Positions 1 through 10,313 of a stretch of 64,000 nucleotides of DNA are shown here, piece after piece; the first letter of the stretch is position 1; every line of letters starts with the position of its first letter. The DNA comes from Tanypteryx hageni. Lineage: Eukaryota > Arthropoda > Insecta > Odonata > Petaluridae. Made by a program: the position numbers and the translations under genes. A model generated the notes under the pieces. That model was given only the letters and a program-made list of their open reading frames with translations, ran no database searches and was not told where the DNA came from. The stretch is taken from contig CM054114.1 in the NCBI GenBank assembly GCA_028673005.1, positions 23,275,369 through 23,339,368 of the forward strand. Reading direction: 5' to 3'.

Positions 1-2
1 AC

Positions 3-296
3 AATCACCCGATTAAAATCGAAAACATGTCTCTCTTAAAATCAACACAAACCGACTGGAAACTAGACGCTTACGAGAGTATTTTCATAAACAAATTCAA
101 AGAGACGGTTATGAATAACGACCGCGGACCTATCCCTTACTCACCCCTCTACTCGCTAACCGTTAAGAATTCCCCCACCCCTCTGCCCTCCTTTCACTTT
201 TACCCGGAACACATAAATACACAAGACGAAACACAAACAATTCATACGACTTCAGCTACTGAAGATGGGAGCATAGCTCCCGAAATACGTATCTAG
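3..296 (+). pseudogene. 3' end of a Penelope-like element, GIY-YIG endonuclease C-terminus
   Basis: The frame is open from the window edge and enters mid-protein. It reads an N-H-P-I stretch, then a Leu-Asp-Ala-Tyr-Glu-Ser-Ile-Phe-Ile-Asn-Lys segment, like the segment that follows the GIY-YIG fold in Penelope-like elements (PLEs). The endonuclease would nick target DNA for reverse transcription. The catalytic GIY-YIG motifs lie outside the window. The last codons, from about 255, overlap two small hairpins, so the end of the protein and the start of the 3' UTR coincide. Family assignment is by pattern recognition; another GIY-YIG retroelement is possible. Confidence 0.5.
250..290 (+). ncRNA. 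hammerhead-like ribozyme core motif (candidate)
   Basis: CTGAAGA (259-265) fits the hammerhead core CUGANGA. It is followed by one extra T, a perfect 6-bp stem GGGAGC/GCTCCC (267-272, 276-281) with an ATA loop, and GAAA (282-285). CTTCAG (250-255) can instead pair with CTGAAG (259-264), which would compete with the core. Stem III is not convincing. PLEs are known to carry hammerhead motifs, so the position at a PLE 3' end is suggestive. Confidence 0.3.
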
Positions 297-460
297 AGAT
301 TTCCAGAGTGCTTGTGCGTGTGTGTTTTCTTTTTCTTTTTTTAGGCTAGTTTTTGACAACAGGTCCCTGTAGGCCATCATCGTCCTGCAAACTTGTAAGT
401 ATAATTTTAATTTTCCTTATTTCTTATTGACGTGTGAGTGCCCTCTGGGTAAATTTACGG

Positions 461-2053
461 TTAAGGAGTTTTAAATTTTAATTCCTTTAGTTCCACTATC
501 GCCTTTTCTACTTCGCTCTCCATAATACTTGGTCCTAAGTTGTCTTCTTCAATGTTTTCCTCATTTTCCAGTTCTATTTTTGCCGCTCCTGCCTGTTTGC
601 TGTATAATTCCTTAATGTATTCTTCCCATACCTGTGCTACATCCTTTGTTTCTGAGACTATCTTCCCATCCGTATTCATAATTCCTTTACCACAAATTCC
701 ATTAGACTTCTTATCTTCTAATTCCAGTGGCCTAGCGTACATCATATCGTACCGTCCTAACTTCTCCATTTGTTCTATTTCATCACATTTTCCTTTTATC
801 CAATTTTCTCTAGCTTTATCTGTTACCCTTCTCAACTCATTGTTTATGCGCCTATAGTTGGCTCTACCTTCTTCACTGTTAACGTTTTTCCATTTTCGTC
901 TCTCATCCATTTTCTCCAGCATTTCCTTCGTGATCCATGGTTTTCTGATTTTCTTATCTTGTTTTCCAATCTCTTTATCCAAGGTATCCTTGATACTGGT
1001 TTTAATTTCATCCCATTCTATATCAACGGTCTTCGGTTTGTTTTCCAACTTTCTTAAGTTATCTTCCAACTTCATGCTGACTACATCCTGCCTTTCTTTC
1101 AGTTTTTCTAGGTCCCAGGTCTGTCTTTCTCCTCTCGTTTTTCTTATTTGTTTGAGCTTTGTACTCACGTCAAGTATTAGAAGGCTGTGATCTGACTCAA
1201 TGTCTGCTCCTTGCAATGCCTTGGCGTTCTTTATGCTGTTCCTGAATCTTTGTTTTACAAGGATGTAATCTATTTGGCATCTCATTCTATCTCCTGGGCT
1301 TTTCCATGTGTATAACCTTCGTTTATGGTTTTTGAACCATGTATTAGTCACTACAAGGTCATTATTGATGCAGAATTCTACGAGTTTCTCCCCTCCTCGA
1401 TTTCTCTTCCCAAGTCCGTATTGCCCGACAACATTTTCTTCCTGTCCTTCTCCGACTATGCTGTTCCAATCTCCCATTATTATGCAGTTTACCTTTCCTC
1501 TTCCGTCTTCTTCGTAAATTTCATTAATTTGCTCATAGATCTCATCTATTTCTTCATCGTCATGAGCTGACGTTGGCATATATACCTGGATTATCAGCAT
1601 GTCCACTGGGACTGCTTTTAGCTTTATTGCCATCAGTCTATCATTCGTTGCTATTATCTTTGTCACGCTTTTCATCATATCTTTCCTAAGTACCAGAGCT
1701 ACTCCGCTTTCCCCACTATTTCCTCCAGAATAAACTTCCGTGAATTCTTCCGAGTCGAACTGTCCTTCTCCCTCCCATCTAGTTTCGCTTAGCCCTATAA
1801 TGTCAACTCTATTTCTTCTCATTTCTTCTTTCAAGTTCTCTAGCTTTCCTGCCTTTCTCATAGTTCTTACGTTCCAAGTCCCTATTCGTAATTTACTTTC
1901 GACAAATGTTTTCCTCAAGGCAGTCCCCGCCCGGAGATCCGATTGGGGGACTATTTTACCTCCGGATTGTTTTACCTCGAGAGAACTCATATTGTCCAAC
2001 CATATAATCTTTACTAGGGATTGTAATGTGGTAGTTTCCCTCTTGCTTTCCAC
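461..2053 (-). CDS. RTE-clade LINE ORF, endonuclease half (CFDP2-like), truncated before the RT
   Basis: The protein is an APE-type endonuclease that nicks target DNA for target-primed reverse transcription. Visible motifs are GTWNVRTM near residue 58, GLSETRW, IIQVYMPT, MGDWNS, IDYILV and SDHSL, so all core catalytic positions look present. The frame is open for 530 codons. The likely start is Met22 (about 1990), because it aligns with the start of the second copy at 19648; both share a Ser-Gly-Gly-Lys-(I/L)-Val-Pro-Gln-Ser-Asp-Leu leader. The frame breaks off at the linker just before the reverse transcriptase. LINEs normally lose the 5' end, so losing the 3' half is odd. Part of a dead element. 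Confidence 0.85.
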   Translation of the reverse strand: MESKRETTTLQSLVKIIWLDNMSSLEVKQSGGKIVPQSDLRAGTALRKTFVESKLRIGTWNVRTMRKAGKLENLKEEMRRNRVDIIGLSETRWEGEGQFDSEEFTEVYSGGNSGESGVALVLRKDMMKSVTKIIATNDRLMAIKLKAVPVDMLIIQVYMPTSAHDDEEIDEIYEQINEIYEEDGRGKVNCIIMGDWNSIVGEGQEENVVGQYGLGKRNRGGEKLVEFCINNDLVVTNTWFKNHKRRLYTWKSPGDRMRCQIDYILVKQRFRNSIKNAKALQGADIESDHSLLILDVSTKLKQIRKTRGERQTWDLEKLKERQDVVSMKLEDNLRKLENKPKTVDIEWDEIKTSIKDTLDKEIGKQDKKIRKPWITKEMLEKMDERRKWKNVNSEEGRANYRRINNELRRVTDKARENWIKGKCDEIEQMEKLGRYDMMYARPLELEDKKSNGICGKGIMNTDGKIVSETKDVAQVWEEYIKELYSKQAGAAKIELENEENIEEDNLGPSIMESEVEKAIVELKELKFKTP

Positions 2054-2200
2054 ATCGCAGTACTGTAGCCGTTCAAATCGTCCTGATCACGCCTACAGCT
2101 GTATTGGATATAGACCCAACCAACATCATTTGTTTTCGGCTCTATACCATACTGACAGTACTGCTGCCTACTGCCAGGCACTGATGATAGTTTTTTTTTA
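2054..2200 (-). other. 5' UTR of the truncated RTE copy
   Basis: On the minus strand the ~110 bases before the ORF share blocks with the 5' UTR of the copy at 19648: a CTGTAGG(C/T)G(T)GATCA block, GGCTACAG/AGCTACAG, and GGAAAGCAAG...GAAACTACC. Beyond that block the two copies differ completely, so this copy carries foreign upstream sequence (the tRNA-like segment at 2211-2279) after a run of nine A. Confidence 0.6.
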
Positions 2201-2210
2201 TAAAACCTCC

Positions 2211-2275
2211 ATTCGAGGGGTTTGAACCCCCGAACTTTGCAATAGAAAGCCGACACGCTAACCACTACACCACCA

Positions 2276-2279
<4 letters not shown>
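2211..2279 (-). repeat. tRNA-derived SINE head (A and B boxes)
   Basis: Read on the minus strand, GGTGTAGTGGTTAGCG is a good Pol III A box/D arm and GGGGGTTCAAACCCC is a T arm containing a B box, about 40 nt apart as in tRNA-derived SINEs. The anticodon region does not fold into a clean stem, so this is not a functional tRNA. A (TA)n array lies immediately upstream and an A-run followed by RTE 5' UTR sequence lies downstream, in the same orientation as the LINE. Confidence 0.7.

Positions 2280-2320
<41 letters not shown>
2279..2320. repeat. (TA)n microsatellite
   Basis: About 20 uninterrupted TA units directly abutting the tRNA-like segment. Open frames across it are artefacts. Confidence 0.98.
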
Positions 2321-2323
<3 letters not shown>

Positions 2324-2394
2324 ATAATAAAAGATATTTCTCTGTTTGATAAACAATATGTGTTAAGCCTATAATAGGTTATAACAAAACATAT

Positions 2395-2408
2395 ATATGT
2401 ATATACAT

Positions 2409-2439
<31 letters not shown>

Positions 2440-2446
2440 CATACAT

Positions 2447-2482
<36 letters not shown>
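2395..2482. repeat. compound (TA)n/(CA)n microsatellite
   Basis: Alternating TA with a short CACACA block in the middle, interrupted by CATACATCC. It precedes a foldback-family fragment. Confidence 0.95.
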
Positions 2483-2485
<3 letters not shown>

Positions 2486-2645
2486 CATAAGGAAAAGAAA
2501 AGGTAGTGATGAGGGTGGGAACAATGTGTTGAGGAAAGCCCAGCAGACACTTACCAAGTTGGGGACCAAGTTGGCAGGCTGCTGGGGGCGTCGAAGAGAC
2601 ACGTAAAACACGCACACAAGAAAAACACACGCAAGCTTATCGGGC
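2483..2645. repeat. partial copy of the TA-associated foldback repeat
   Basis: The segment GAGGAAAGCCCAGC...CACTTACCAA...GTTGG...CTGGGGG(C)GTCGAAG...ACACGTAAAA lines up in order with the reverse complement of the foldback at 24255-24429. Like that copy it sits between (TA)n arrays (2395-2482 and 2668-2727), so both loci share the same context. Confidence 0.6.
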
Positions 2646-2665
2646 CTATGCCCTTCTTCAGTGAA

Positions 2666-2667
<2 letters not shown>

Positions 2668-2727
<60 letters not shown>
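2668..2727. repeat. (TA)n microsatellite
   Basis: About 29 TA units following the foldback-family fragment. Confidence 0.98.
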
Positions 2728-2733
<6 letters not shown>

Positions 2734-3880
2734 GCTACACACACTCCCTGCTTTAACACTGTTCTGCATTAACACTGAAAATAATGTAATACCTTTTTCC
2801 GAATTGCACTCACGCATTCCACATTAACGCTCTTCAAAATTTCTGGTGTAATTTATCAAGTCCACTGCACAGCGCCTCTGACATTAGTATTTTCAGTAGC
2901 TTGATGATTCTGTGTACACTTGTCGATGCTTTTTAGGTCAAAATATAGAGTGAACTTTGTTTAAATTATATTTCCTTTTTAAATAAAAAGTCTGTGTGTC
3001 ATAACCGGCAGTCAGAGGAGAAAAAGAGGAAAAACTTAACTCTCGAGGTTAAATTAGAGGTTTTATGGAGACTAAAAGCTGGAGAGTGCCAACATTTGTT
3101 TTTTGTGAATCGCTTCCTTTTTGATTGTTCAGTTTTTTAAAATGTGATACCGAGGTATTTGAATTTTTCTTTATTTGGTCTCATTCCATGTTCCTTTATT
3201 TATCAAGCACATGTGATAGTTCTTTTATGAATCCGTATTTCTTTATGAAAACTTAGTAAGATTTTGATAGTTTCGATGTACGATTTAGTTTTTGTCTTAT
3301 TGGTGGCCTTCTCTTAATCGAACAGTATCTTCAGTCATGATGCTTATGTTATTATGTTCCAATTTTCTTTTAATAAAATTGTGGCTGTATAGTGACTATT
3401 GCCTCACCCTGTATATATAAGTAGACGCAGGTATCTTCTTCTACTCCGTTCTTCATTTATATTCAACTTTTATTGTTCAATTTAAAATATAATTGCAATG
3501 CAAATTATGACCTATTTTATGTTACGTAATATGGTTAACAAATAATACTTTGGTGTATTATTTGTAAAATACTACCTATTTTCATTTCCATTAATAGAAT
3601 CTGAAGGATGAATTGTATCTTATCACTTCATTTCTTATGGAAGTACATGTTCCGAATAGCACTGTTTCAGTTAGCACTTGATTTTCCTGGCACCATTTAA
3701 GAACATCAAGTGTGTGTTGTTTGATACAGCTTAATTGGCTGAACAGTAGGAATAGAGCATGAGAATTGTGCAGAGTTATGTTGATTAGTATTTAATTTAA
3801 GCATTTTGATTTTTCATGATGATTTGTAGATTCTACAAATCAGTTAATATTTAGCTATTCATTCCTTAATTGATTCATTC
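2728..3880. other. no recognised gene
   Basis: AT-rich sequence with no long open frame, terminal repeat or RNA structure that I recognise. A canonical acceptor-like run (pyrimidines then CAG) sits at its right end, just before the purine-rich repeat. Confidence 0.5.
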
Positions 3881-4648
3881 TTGCACTTATTTCAGGCGGA
3901 GGTGGGAGAGGAGATAAATGGTGGGGGGGATGGAGTAGTGGAGGGTGATAGGGGAGAGGGGGAGGAAGGGGGTGAGGGGGAGGAAGGGGGTGAGGGGGAG
4001 GAAGGGGGTGAGGGGGAGGAAGGGGGTGAGGGGGAGGAAGGGGGTGAGGGGGAGGAAGGGGGTGAGGGGGAGGAAAGGGGTGAGGGGGAGGAAGGGGGTG
4101 AGGGGGAGGAAGGGGGTGAGGGGGAGGAAGGGGGTGAGGGGGAGGAAGGGGGTGAGGGGGAGGAAGGGGGTGAGGGGGAGGAAGGAGGTGAGGGGGAGGA
4201 GGTTGAGGAAGTGGGTGAGGGGGTGGAAGGGGGTGAGGGAGAGGAAGGAGGTGAGGGGGAGGTGGTTGAGGAAGTGGGTGAGGGGGAGGAAGGGGGTGAG
4301 GGAGAGGAAGGAGGTGAGGTGGAGGAGGTTGAGGAAGTGGGTGAGGGGGAGGAAGGGGGTGAGGGAGAGGAAGGAGGTGAGGTGGAGGTGGTTGAGGAAG
4401 TGGGTGAGGGGGAGGAAGGGGGTGAGGGAGAGGAAGGAGGTGAGGGGGAGGTGGTTGAGGAAGTGGGTGAGGGGCAGGAGGGGGGTGTGGATGTGTTTTT
4501 TGGGAGGGGGGATTTTAATAGGGGAATGGCCTTACAGGGGTTTCACAGGGTTTATTCGGGGGGGGATAATTTTGGTCAAGACGGGTGGGCGGACTTGGTG
4601 GAGGAGTTGGTGGAGGTGGTAATAGGGGAGGAGGTTTTTGATGACTAA
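3881..4648 (+). repeat. purine-only Glu/Gly-coding minisatellite with an open reading frame
   Basis: From about 3955 to 4200 an 18-bp unit (GGAGGAAGGGGGTGAGGG, six codons) repeats about 13 times. From 4203 a higher-order 63-bp unit (21 codons) repeats five times, marked by TTGAGGAAGTGG at 4203, 4266, 4329, 4392 and 4455. Both periods are multiples of three, so a 255-codon Glu/Gly frame stays open to 4648. A second + frame is also open because the strand has almost no T, so openness is weak evidence of coding. The frame starts behind an acceptor-like TTATTTCAG (3885-3893), leaving a host exon possible. The G-runs could form G-quadruplexes. Confidence 0.9.
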
Positions 4649-6299
4649 GAGGGAGGGAGGGATTGGATGGGGAAGGGGTTGGTTATCCAGAGCCCAGTGG
4701 CCAAGCTCCAGGACTATGGAGGGTCGTTGGTGGTGGTGGTAGGTATGATACCATGTCTTACATCAGATGCTACCTTTAATAGGCTAGAGCAAAGGTGACC
4801 TAATAAAACTGCTTAGGTTGCAACTTTTTATCCGGGCACTCTTATAAAGTTTCAAAACGCTATCCAACTATTTAACCTCTGTTATCTGGTAACCCTAGGT
4901 ATATGCATTGTCACAGATATGGATAAAATCAAAAAATCTCTAACTCCCATTGTAGGTTTTTGGACTCTGTACTGTTTTCATCTAATATTTTAATCAAATT
5001 TAGTAATATCTTTTTGGCTTTTTATATACTAAAATATATTTATTAACAGTTAAGAAAATCTAAGCATAATAAAAAGAAACAATGTATTATTGTAGTTTTT
5101 TCTCACAGTGAGTATTCTCTGCAGCCATTTCTATCTTTAGCTTGTGCAATGTATTGTATCTATTGCACGTGCTTCCCTCGTAATCTAGCTCTGTTCTTCT
5201 TCCTGCTAGTTTTTCTTCACATACTTGTCTAGACAATGGTTATTAAACTTGCATTCCTGTCTTATGCATGGCAGCTTTCATGCCTATCCAATATAATTGG
5301 CTCCAAAAGTAACTTGTAAACCAGAATTCTTGCCTAAAGCTTAAGTTCTTTCTTATTATTTCTTTATTAAAAATTGAGCTAAAATATTATTACATAATTA
5401 CAACTAAAATTTCCATTCCTATACTTCTATGCACATTCTTTCCATCTCCCCAACTTTATTCAATGTACATCTAACTTGAACTCGTTATATTCAATTCCAT
5501 TCCCGTTATTTCTAAGCCCTTTGTCCATTTGAATGCTGACATCTTGCTATCTGCTATTAGTGCTACACCATCAATATATACCAATGCCAGAGCACTTAAA
5601 GATTTCATATTTTAGTGTGCCAGCTAATCTCGTTTCTGCATATTTCATCACTACATCCATACATTTATAATTAGTAAAACTCACAGTAATTTGACCTGGC
5701 ATGGAATAATAACAAAATATCAAATGCAAGGCCTAATTTTGTCCTCACACCTCCATGCACTTTTTTAAAGGCTTTTTCTAAATTAAATTTCAATAAATGC
5801 TTTTGTAAATCAATTAATGATTGATTGATTGATGTGTGACAATTGATTATTTTCTTCCATTTTTTGGATAAAAGGTGATAAAAATGTTTAGTAAAATTTG
5901 GTTTGGAGTCCCATGAAGTTTGAGTGAACAGAAAAGGGTGCTATGAAATTTAAATGGTTGCGGAGCACTGCTCCAGAGGAATAAAAACCCTAACAACCAA
6001 TGTCTTTGTCATCATCTTGTATTCCTCTTGTTGTCTTCTTTGTATTCATCTTCATGAACATCTTTGTTATCATCAACAACATCAGTTTTAAAGATTAGTT
6101 CACCTTCACATCATTTATTGTTGTCAAAATAATGTTAGGTTAGTTAGGAACCAATCTGCCTTTTTCCCATAAACCCTTGGTTCAGTCATCGTAGCTTTAT
6201 GCCTTCATGGTATTCTTACACTGCAATCACTACAACATTTGAGAGTCTACTGTATTATTGTTTAGATTACCCAAATTAATACTCTACTATTTTATTATT
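4649..6299. other. no recognised gene
   Basis: G-rich tail of the minisatellite to about 4740, then ordinary AT-rich sequence with no open frame or repeat structure that I could assign. Confidence 0.5.
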
Positions 6300-7345
6300 T
6301 ACCGTAAATACCCGCGTATAATGCCCACCCTCGTATAATGCGCAGGGAGGTTTTCAGCCTCGTAACCTATGATATTTCTATATACCCGCGTATAGCACGA
6401 ACAGATTTCTTTTAGCGTTACTGTTCCAGAATAAAGTAGATGGTGTAACGTGGTCTAAAGCAATGATCGAATTATTGGTATTATGTATTGGTAACATAAC
6501 GAAAGTGTGAAATGAAATTTTCGAATAACATTCCAAAAGAATGTCAGCTAACTCAATCATTACATACTCTGTTTACTTACAGGATGATATTAGGATTAGG
6601 ACACAATAATCCAATTATATCAATTTCATAGTATGGCATATGACATTGTTTGAGCTAATAAATTGAAGGAATGACGATAAACCTATGTCAAAGTTTTTTA
6701 CATACGTTTTAGTCACGCCTGAGATGAACGGGTTTGCCCAACCTTCAGTATTAACGTTATTAGAGCACTCTGGAGCACGCAAAAACGATAGTAAATAACC
6801 ATAATTAACTACAGACTCTAAGAATCAAGAATAAACCACGTATGAATGCTGAGAGAAAAGTAGGGAACGATAACTTGATTTAGTTCTACAAGAAGCATCA
6901 GCTGCCAGCGTACTCAAAGGCATCAGCTGCCATTGTTTCTCATTGTAAGTAGTACCAGTACCTCACCACCAGGCCGGGCGCAGGTGTAGGGTGACGTCAT
7001 GCGTAAGATGACGATTCCGATAACAACATCGTAGAAGAATGTTCCAGTGACGAAGAATTTCTTGGCTTTTAAAATGAATAAATACTGAATTCGTTCTTTT
7101 CATATCTAATTAATGTACGTTAATAGAATTAGTTAATAAATTTTAACTATTATCTATCTTACTTTTCGTAAAAATCACCAATAAAATTATGAGGATACCC
7201 GGGCAGTAATTAATGAGCTGAAATTGTGGAAATATGGGATCAAATGAAAATAGGAAGATTATGTACCCTCGCATAACACGCATCCTTATTTTTAACTCAA
7301 ATATTTCGAAAAAATAGTGTGCTTTATATGCGGGTATTTACGGTA
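6300..7345 (+). mobile_element. non-autonomous pogo/Tigger-like DNA transposon
   Basis: TACCGTAAATACCCGC at 6300 is mirrored by GCGGGTATTTACGGTA ending at 7345; the outer TA on each side is the expected target duplication. A third copy of the motif (TATACCCGCGTATAGCACG) lies subterminally near 6383. Near the right end, 7013-7072 encodes an acidic peptide DSDNNIVEECSSDEEFLGF and a stop, followed closely by AATAAA. That resembles the acidic C-terminal tail of Tigger/jerky-type transposases. I infer an internally deleted derivative whose parent is a pogo-like element. Confidence 0.75.
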
Positions 7346-7659
7346 TATTGCAGCAGAGTGGGGTGGCCTAAATATTCCATATCATCAAAAATTAATTTAT
7401 CTGTAATGAGTTAATTGTGACCAGTTACTTCTAAATTAATATACTCTTGGTATGTAAAAACTTCGAGAATTACTCTTTTATGAGTAAGTGATAGTGCTCC
7501 AAAGTATCTCATAGATTGGTAATACATTTTCAAGGAAGCAGAGAAAAGTTATGCTAAAGTGGTGTTTTAGGAAGAGTCCTTTATCTGCGTTATCTATGAT
7601 AACCAATGAACATTCTTTTATTTTTTACTTTTTCCATACGTAGTATAGGGGAAAGTATT

Positions 7660-8085
7660 GTTTTGATGAAAAAAATCGACTTTGAGATTTCAACGGAAAT
7701 ACACATTTTGAGGTCCCCTGAACACGTTTTGACAATTTTCTCGATGTCTGTGTGTATGTGATAGGTATTTGTGGGTGCTCTAACTCAGAAATTATTAATC
7801 AGGTCAACGTGAAATTTTATATTTAACATTTTTATAAAAGTCACAAGAACTGATTAGTTTTTGGTAAAAATCGGTCAACCAGAAATGAGTGTTTACTCTT
7901 GTCACATATCCATAATTTTTGGAATATTTGCTTTAATATTTGATAAATGTAAAAATGTATTGGAATAAAAGTTGTGGAAAATGAAATTTTCTACAACCTT
8001 TATTTGTGACATTTTCCCATAGAATGCATTGTTTAAGAGATATCTTTTATTTTTAGCTGCCACCACCTACCGATGACTGTTGTTA
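7660..8085 (+). repeat. dispersed repeat, copy 1
   Basis: The stretch around 7907-8085 (ATATTTGCTTTAATATTTGA, AAAATGTATTGGAATAAAAG, GTTG...CTACAACCT) matches the reverse complement of 45437-45655 almost base for base over ~100 bp and more loosely beyond. A third, weaker copy is at 45830-45905. No coding potential or termini were found. Confidence 0.7.
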
Positions 8086-8947
8086 ACAATTGATAGATTA
8101 ACCTAGAATTCCGATGATATACATACAACTATACATCATACTATATTGTAAGTACATATTTGGAATTTCATTACAATATATTTGAATGTTGGAAATTATT
8201 TAGGAATTTTCCTTAGGGGATAATGTAACATTCTGCATTGTGCATGTTTGAGTAGTTTAAAATAATTTTGGTTTATTCTCTTATTTTTCAAAACAAAGTA
8301 TCTTAATTATAATAATGGGAAGTATGTGATTATTTTTCAAACGATAGAGTGGTAATCTAGAATTTATCGTATTACTTTGACATTTTTTTAGGAAACACTC
8401 AAACGGCCAATTTCATGGTTTTGTAAATGGGTAGCATAGGTACTCATTTATTGTTTTATACATCAGTCAGTGGAATAAGGATAGGATTAATTAAAATTTT
8501 TATAGAATATGGAATTATTTATTCTCTCATTTTATTAATTTGATTTTCAGGTTTGGATTCTCATTTGATTGTCTCTTTCAATTGTTGGCCCTGTTATGTA
8601 TGTCATCATAATCATACACATAAAATTATGCAAAGGAGATGCTCATCTTCCCTCGGTCATCTTGTGTTTGGTTTGTTTATGGCACTCTAGTGAAACAGGA
8701 TTCAACTCTCAATCCTATTTCAGGTGAGATTTTAATTTCCCTCTCTTTTGAAAATATTGTTAATAGCTACAATTATTTGTTAAGTCTAACTAATAATACA
8801 TTACATCATGATGACAGCTGGAATGATATTTTTAAAAATTAAATTGCCAATTCTCTGTTAAATTTATACTTTCATATTGATCATATTCCTCTCAATAAAT
8901 TAATTTCTCTCGTTATAAATTTCTTGCAAAGGCAAGTAAATACAAAG
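8086..8947. other. no recognised gene
   Basis: AT-rich. A 67-codon open frame at 8639-8842 is followed within 200 bp by the Penelope relic and could be its upstream remnant, but shows no recognisable motif. Confidence 0.4.
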
Positions 8948-9037
8948 GGGTTCGCTAGGAAACTATAGGTAATGGGAGGTGGGGGGTGGGAAATGGAGTG
9001 GATATAAGGAGGGGGAGTGAGAAGGGTACAGAAAGTA
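8948..9037. repeat. left arm of inverted repeat flanking the Penelope relic
   Basis: Its reverse complement matches 9934-10018 along the whole length (GTACCCTTC, CACTCC, ATATCCACTCCAT, CCTCCCATTA, GTTTCCTA blocks) with a few mismatches and a short gap. Penelope-like elements often carry partial copies in inverted orientation at the 5' side, so this fits an inverted 3' UTR copy. Confidence 0.85.
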
Positions 9038-9893
9038 TTAGACAATGTTATTTATTGGTACCAATATGTAGATGGTGTTCTTTGTTTATGGAAAAGTACT
9101 GATAGACAGCTTGCTTGTTTTCTTTCCATTCTTAATTCCTTGCATCCTTCGATCACATTCATGCACGAGTTACAAGTAAATTCCCACCTCAACTTCCTTG
9201 ATTTAACCATTACCATTGAAAACAAGTCACCATTTTGCTGTGTTTAGAAAATCTACATACATGGACAACATTATTCATACCTCATCCAATCTTTCATAAG
9301 CAAGCCATGTTCCATTCGTCAGTACAGTCAGTACTTATTAAACTACCTTTAAGAAAGAATTTCTTTATTGCTGAATTACAAATCATAAAAACAATAGTCT
9401 TAAATAGTGGATATCCAGAAAAATTAATAGAACACATTCTCCAGAAAAACAAAAGAACATCACTCTCAACATGACTTTCCCACTACAGCTTCCCGATAGA
9501 CCCACCCCCCAAAAATGTTGCTTTTTGACCTTTCTTGAACCCTTATCCCACTGATTGAATAAGTTATTCCCTAGTGATACCCACAGGATAGCTTTCCTTA
9601 CTAAAGTGAACTTTAGCCATATGTTGTGTAACAATAAAGGCCATGTGACTCCAAGTGATAAATGTGGTGTTTACAAAATTGAATGTGGTGACTGCCAAAC
9701 TATATATATCGGTCAGGCTGGAAGGGAATTTACAAACAGGGAAAAAGAACATTGGCGGTGCTACATCTACAACAATAGGACTGCTTCTCAACTCACTCAG
9801 CACCTTCTTGATCATGGATATTTTTCTGATTTTGACTCAAAAATTTACATTGTGAAAATAAGGGTCACAGGCTTAATGCATTGGGAATTATAG
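9017..9893 (+). pseudogene. Penelope-like element relic: RT end plus GIY-YIG endonuclease
   Basis: The sequence reads in three consecutive open pieces. 9017-9247 carries the RT active-site region as Tyr-Val-Asp-Gly (normally YVDD, so the second catalytic Asp is lost) and SHLNFLDLTI. 9235-9474 continues with KPLPL-like and IIKTIVLNSGYP segments. 9555-9893 has the endonuclease: CGVYKIECGDCQTIYIGQAG is the GIY-YIG core with its Cys residues, followed by a REKEH helix and HLLDHGY. At least two frameshifts and one active-site substitution make it dead. The 5' two thirds of the element are missing. Confidence 0.88.
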
Positions 9894-9933
9894 AAATTGT
9901 TTCTGTTGTTAAAAGTGGCCACAATGTTATTAA

Positions 9934-10018
9934 TGACTTTTTGTACCCTTCCCACTCACCCCTCTTTGATATCCACTCCATATCCCCCCCTCCCCTCCCA
10001 TTAGTTTCCTAACAAACC
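9934..10018. repeat. right arm of inverted repeat flanking the Penelope relic
   Basis: Pyrimidine-rich counterpart of 8948-9037, placed just after the end of the GIY-YIG frame and so probably the element's own 3' UTR. Confidence 0.85.
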
Positions 10019-10313
10019 CAATGACTCCACCTACTCAGCAACCGGTCACCTTCCTCTGGGCCCAGATTTAAATGTAACCAACCTAAGCATTCGAATTTAA
10101 TGTAATTTCATTCTACTATACCTGAAAATCTGGAGCCGACTTATACACGAGACATACAAAAAAACAAAACATTTGATGAAAAAGACAGGTGTCAACCTAT
10201 TCACGAGATCAATTTATACATGAGTATATATGGTATATTGGATCCATGTACTTGAAAAATATCGCATTTAGAATCCATAAATGATACCTAGTGACACCTC
10301 CTGCTAGCAAATG

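Noticed and set aside
345..396. 52-bp exon between TTTTTTTAG and GTAAGTA
   Set aside because: Splice-like signals only; too short and no recognisable peptide.
2369..2726. Open frames of alternating Tyr/Ile in (TA)n arrays (also at 24375-24708)
   Set aside because: Products of dinucleotide repeats in all frames; no protein.
3945..4622. Second + frame of Gly/Arg/Val/Lys repeats across the minisatellite
   Set aside because: Open only because the strand lacks T; the composition follows the repeat.
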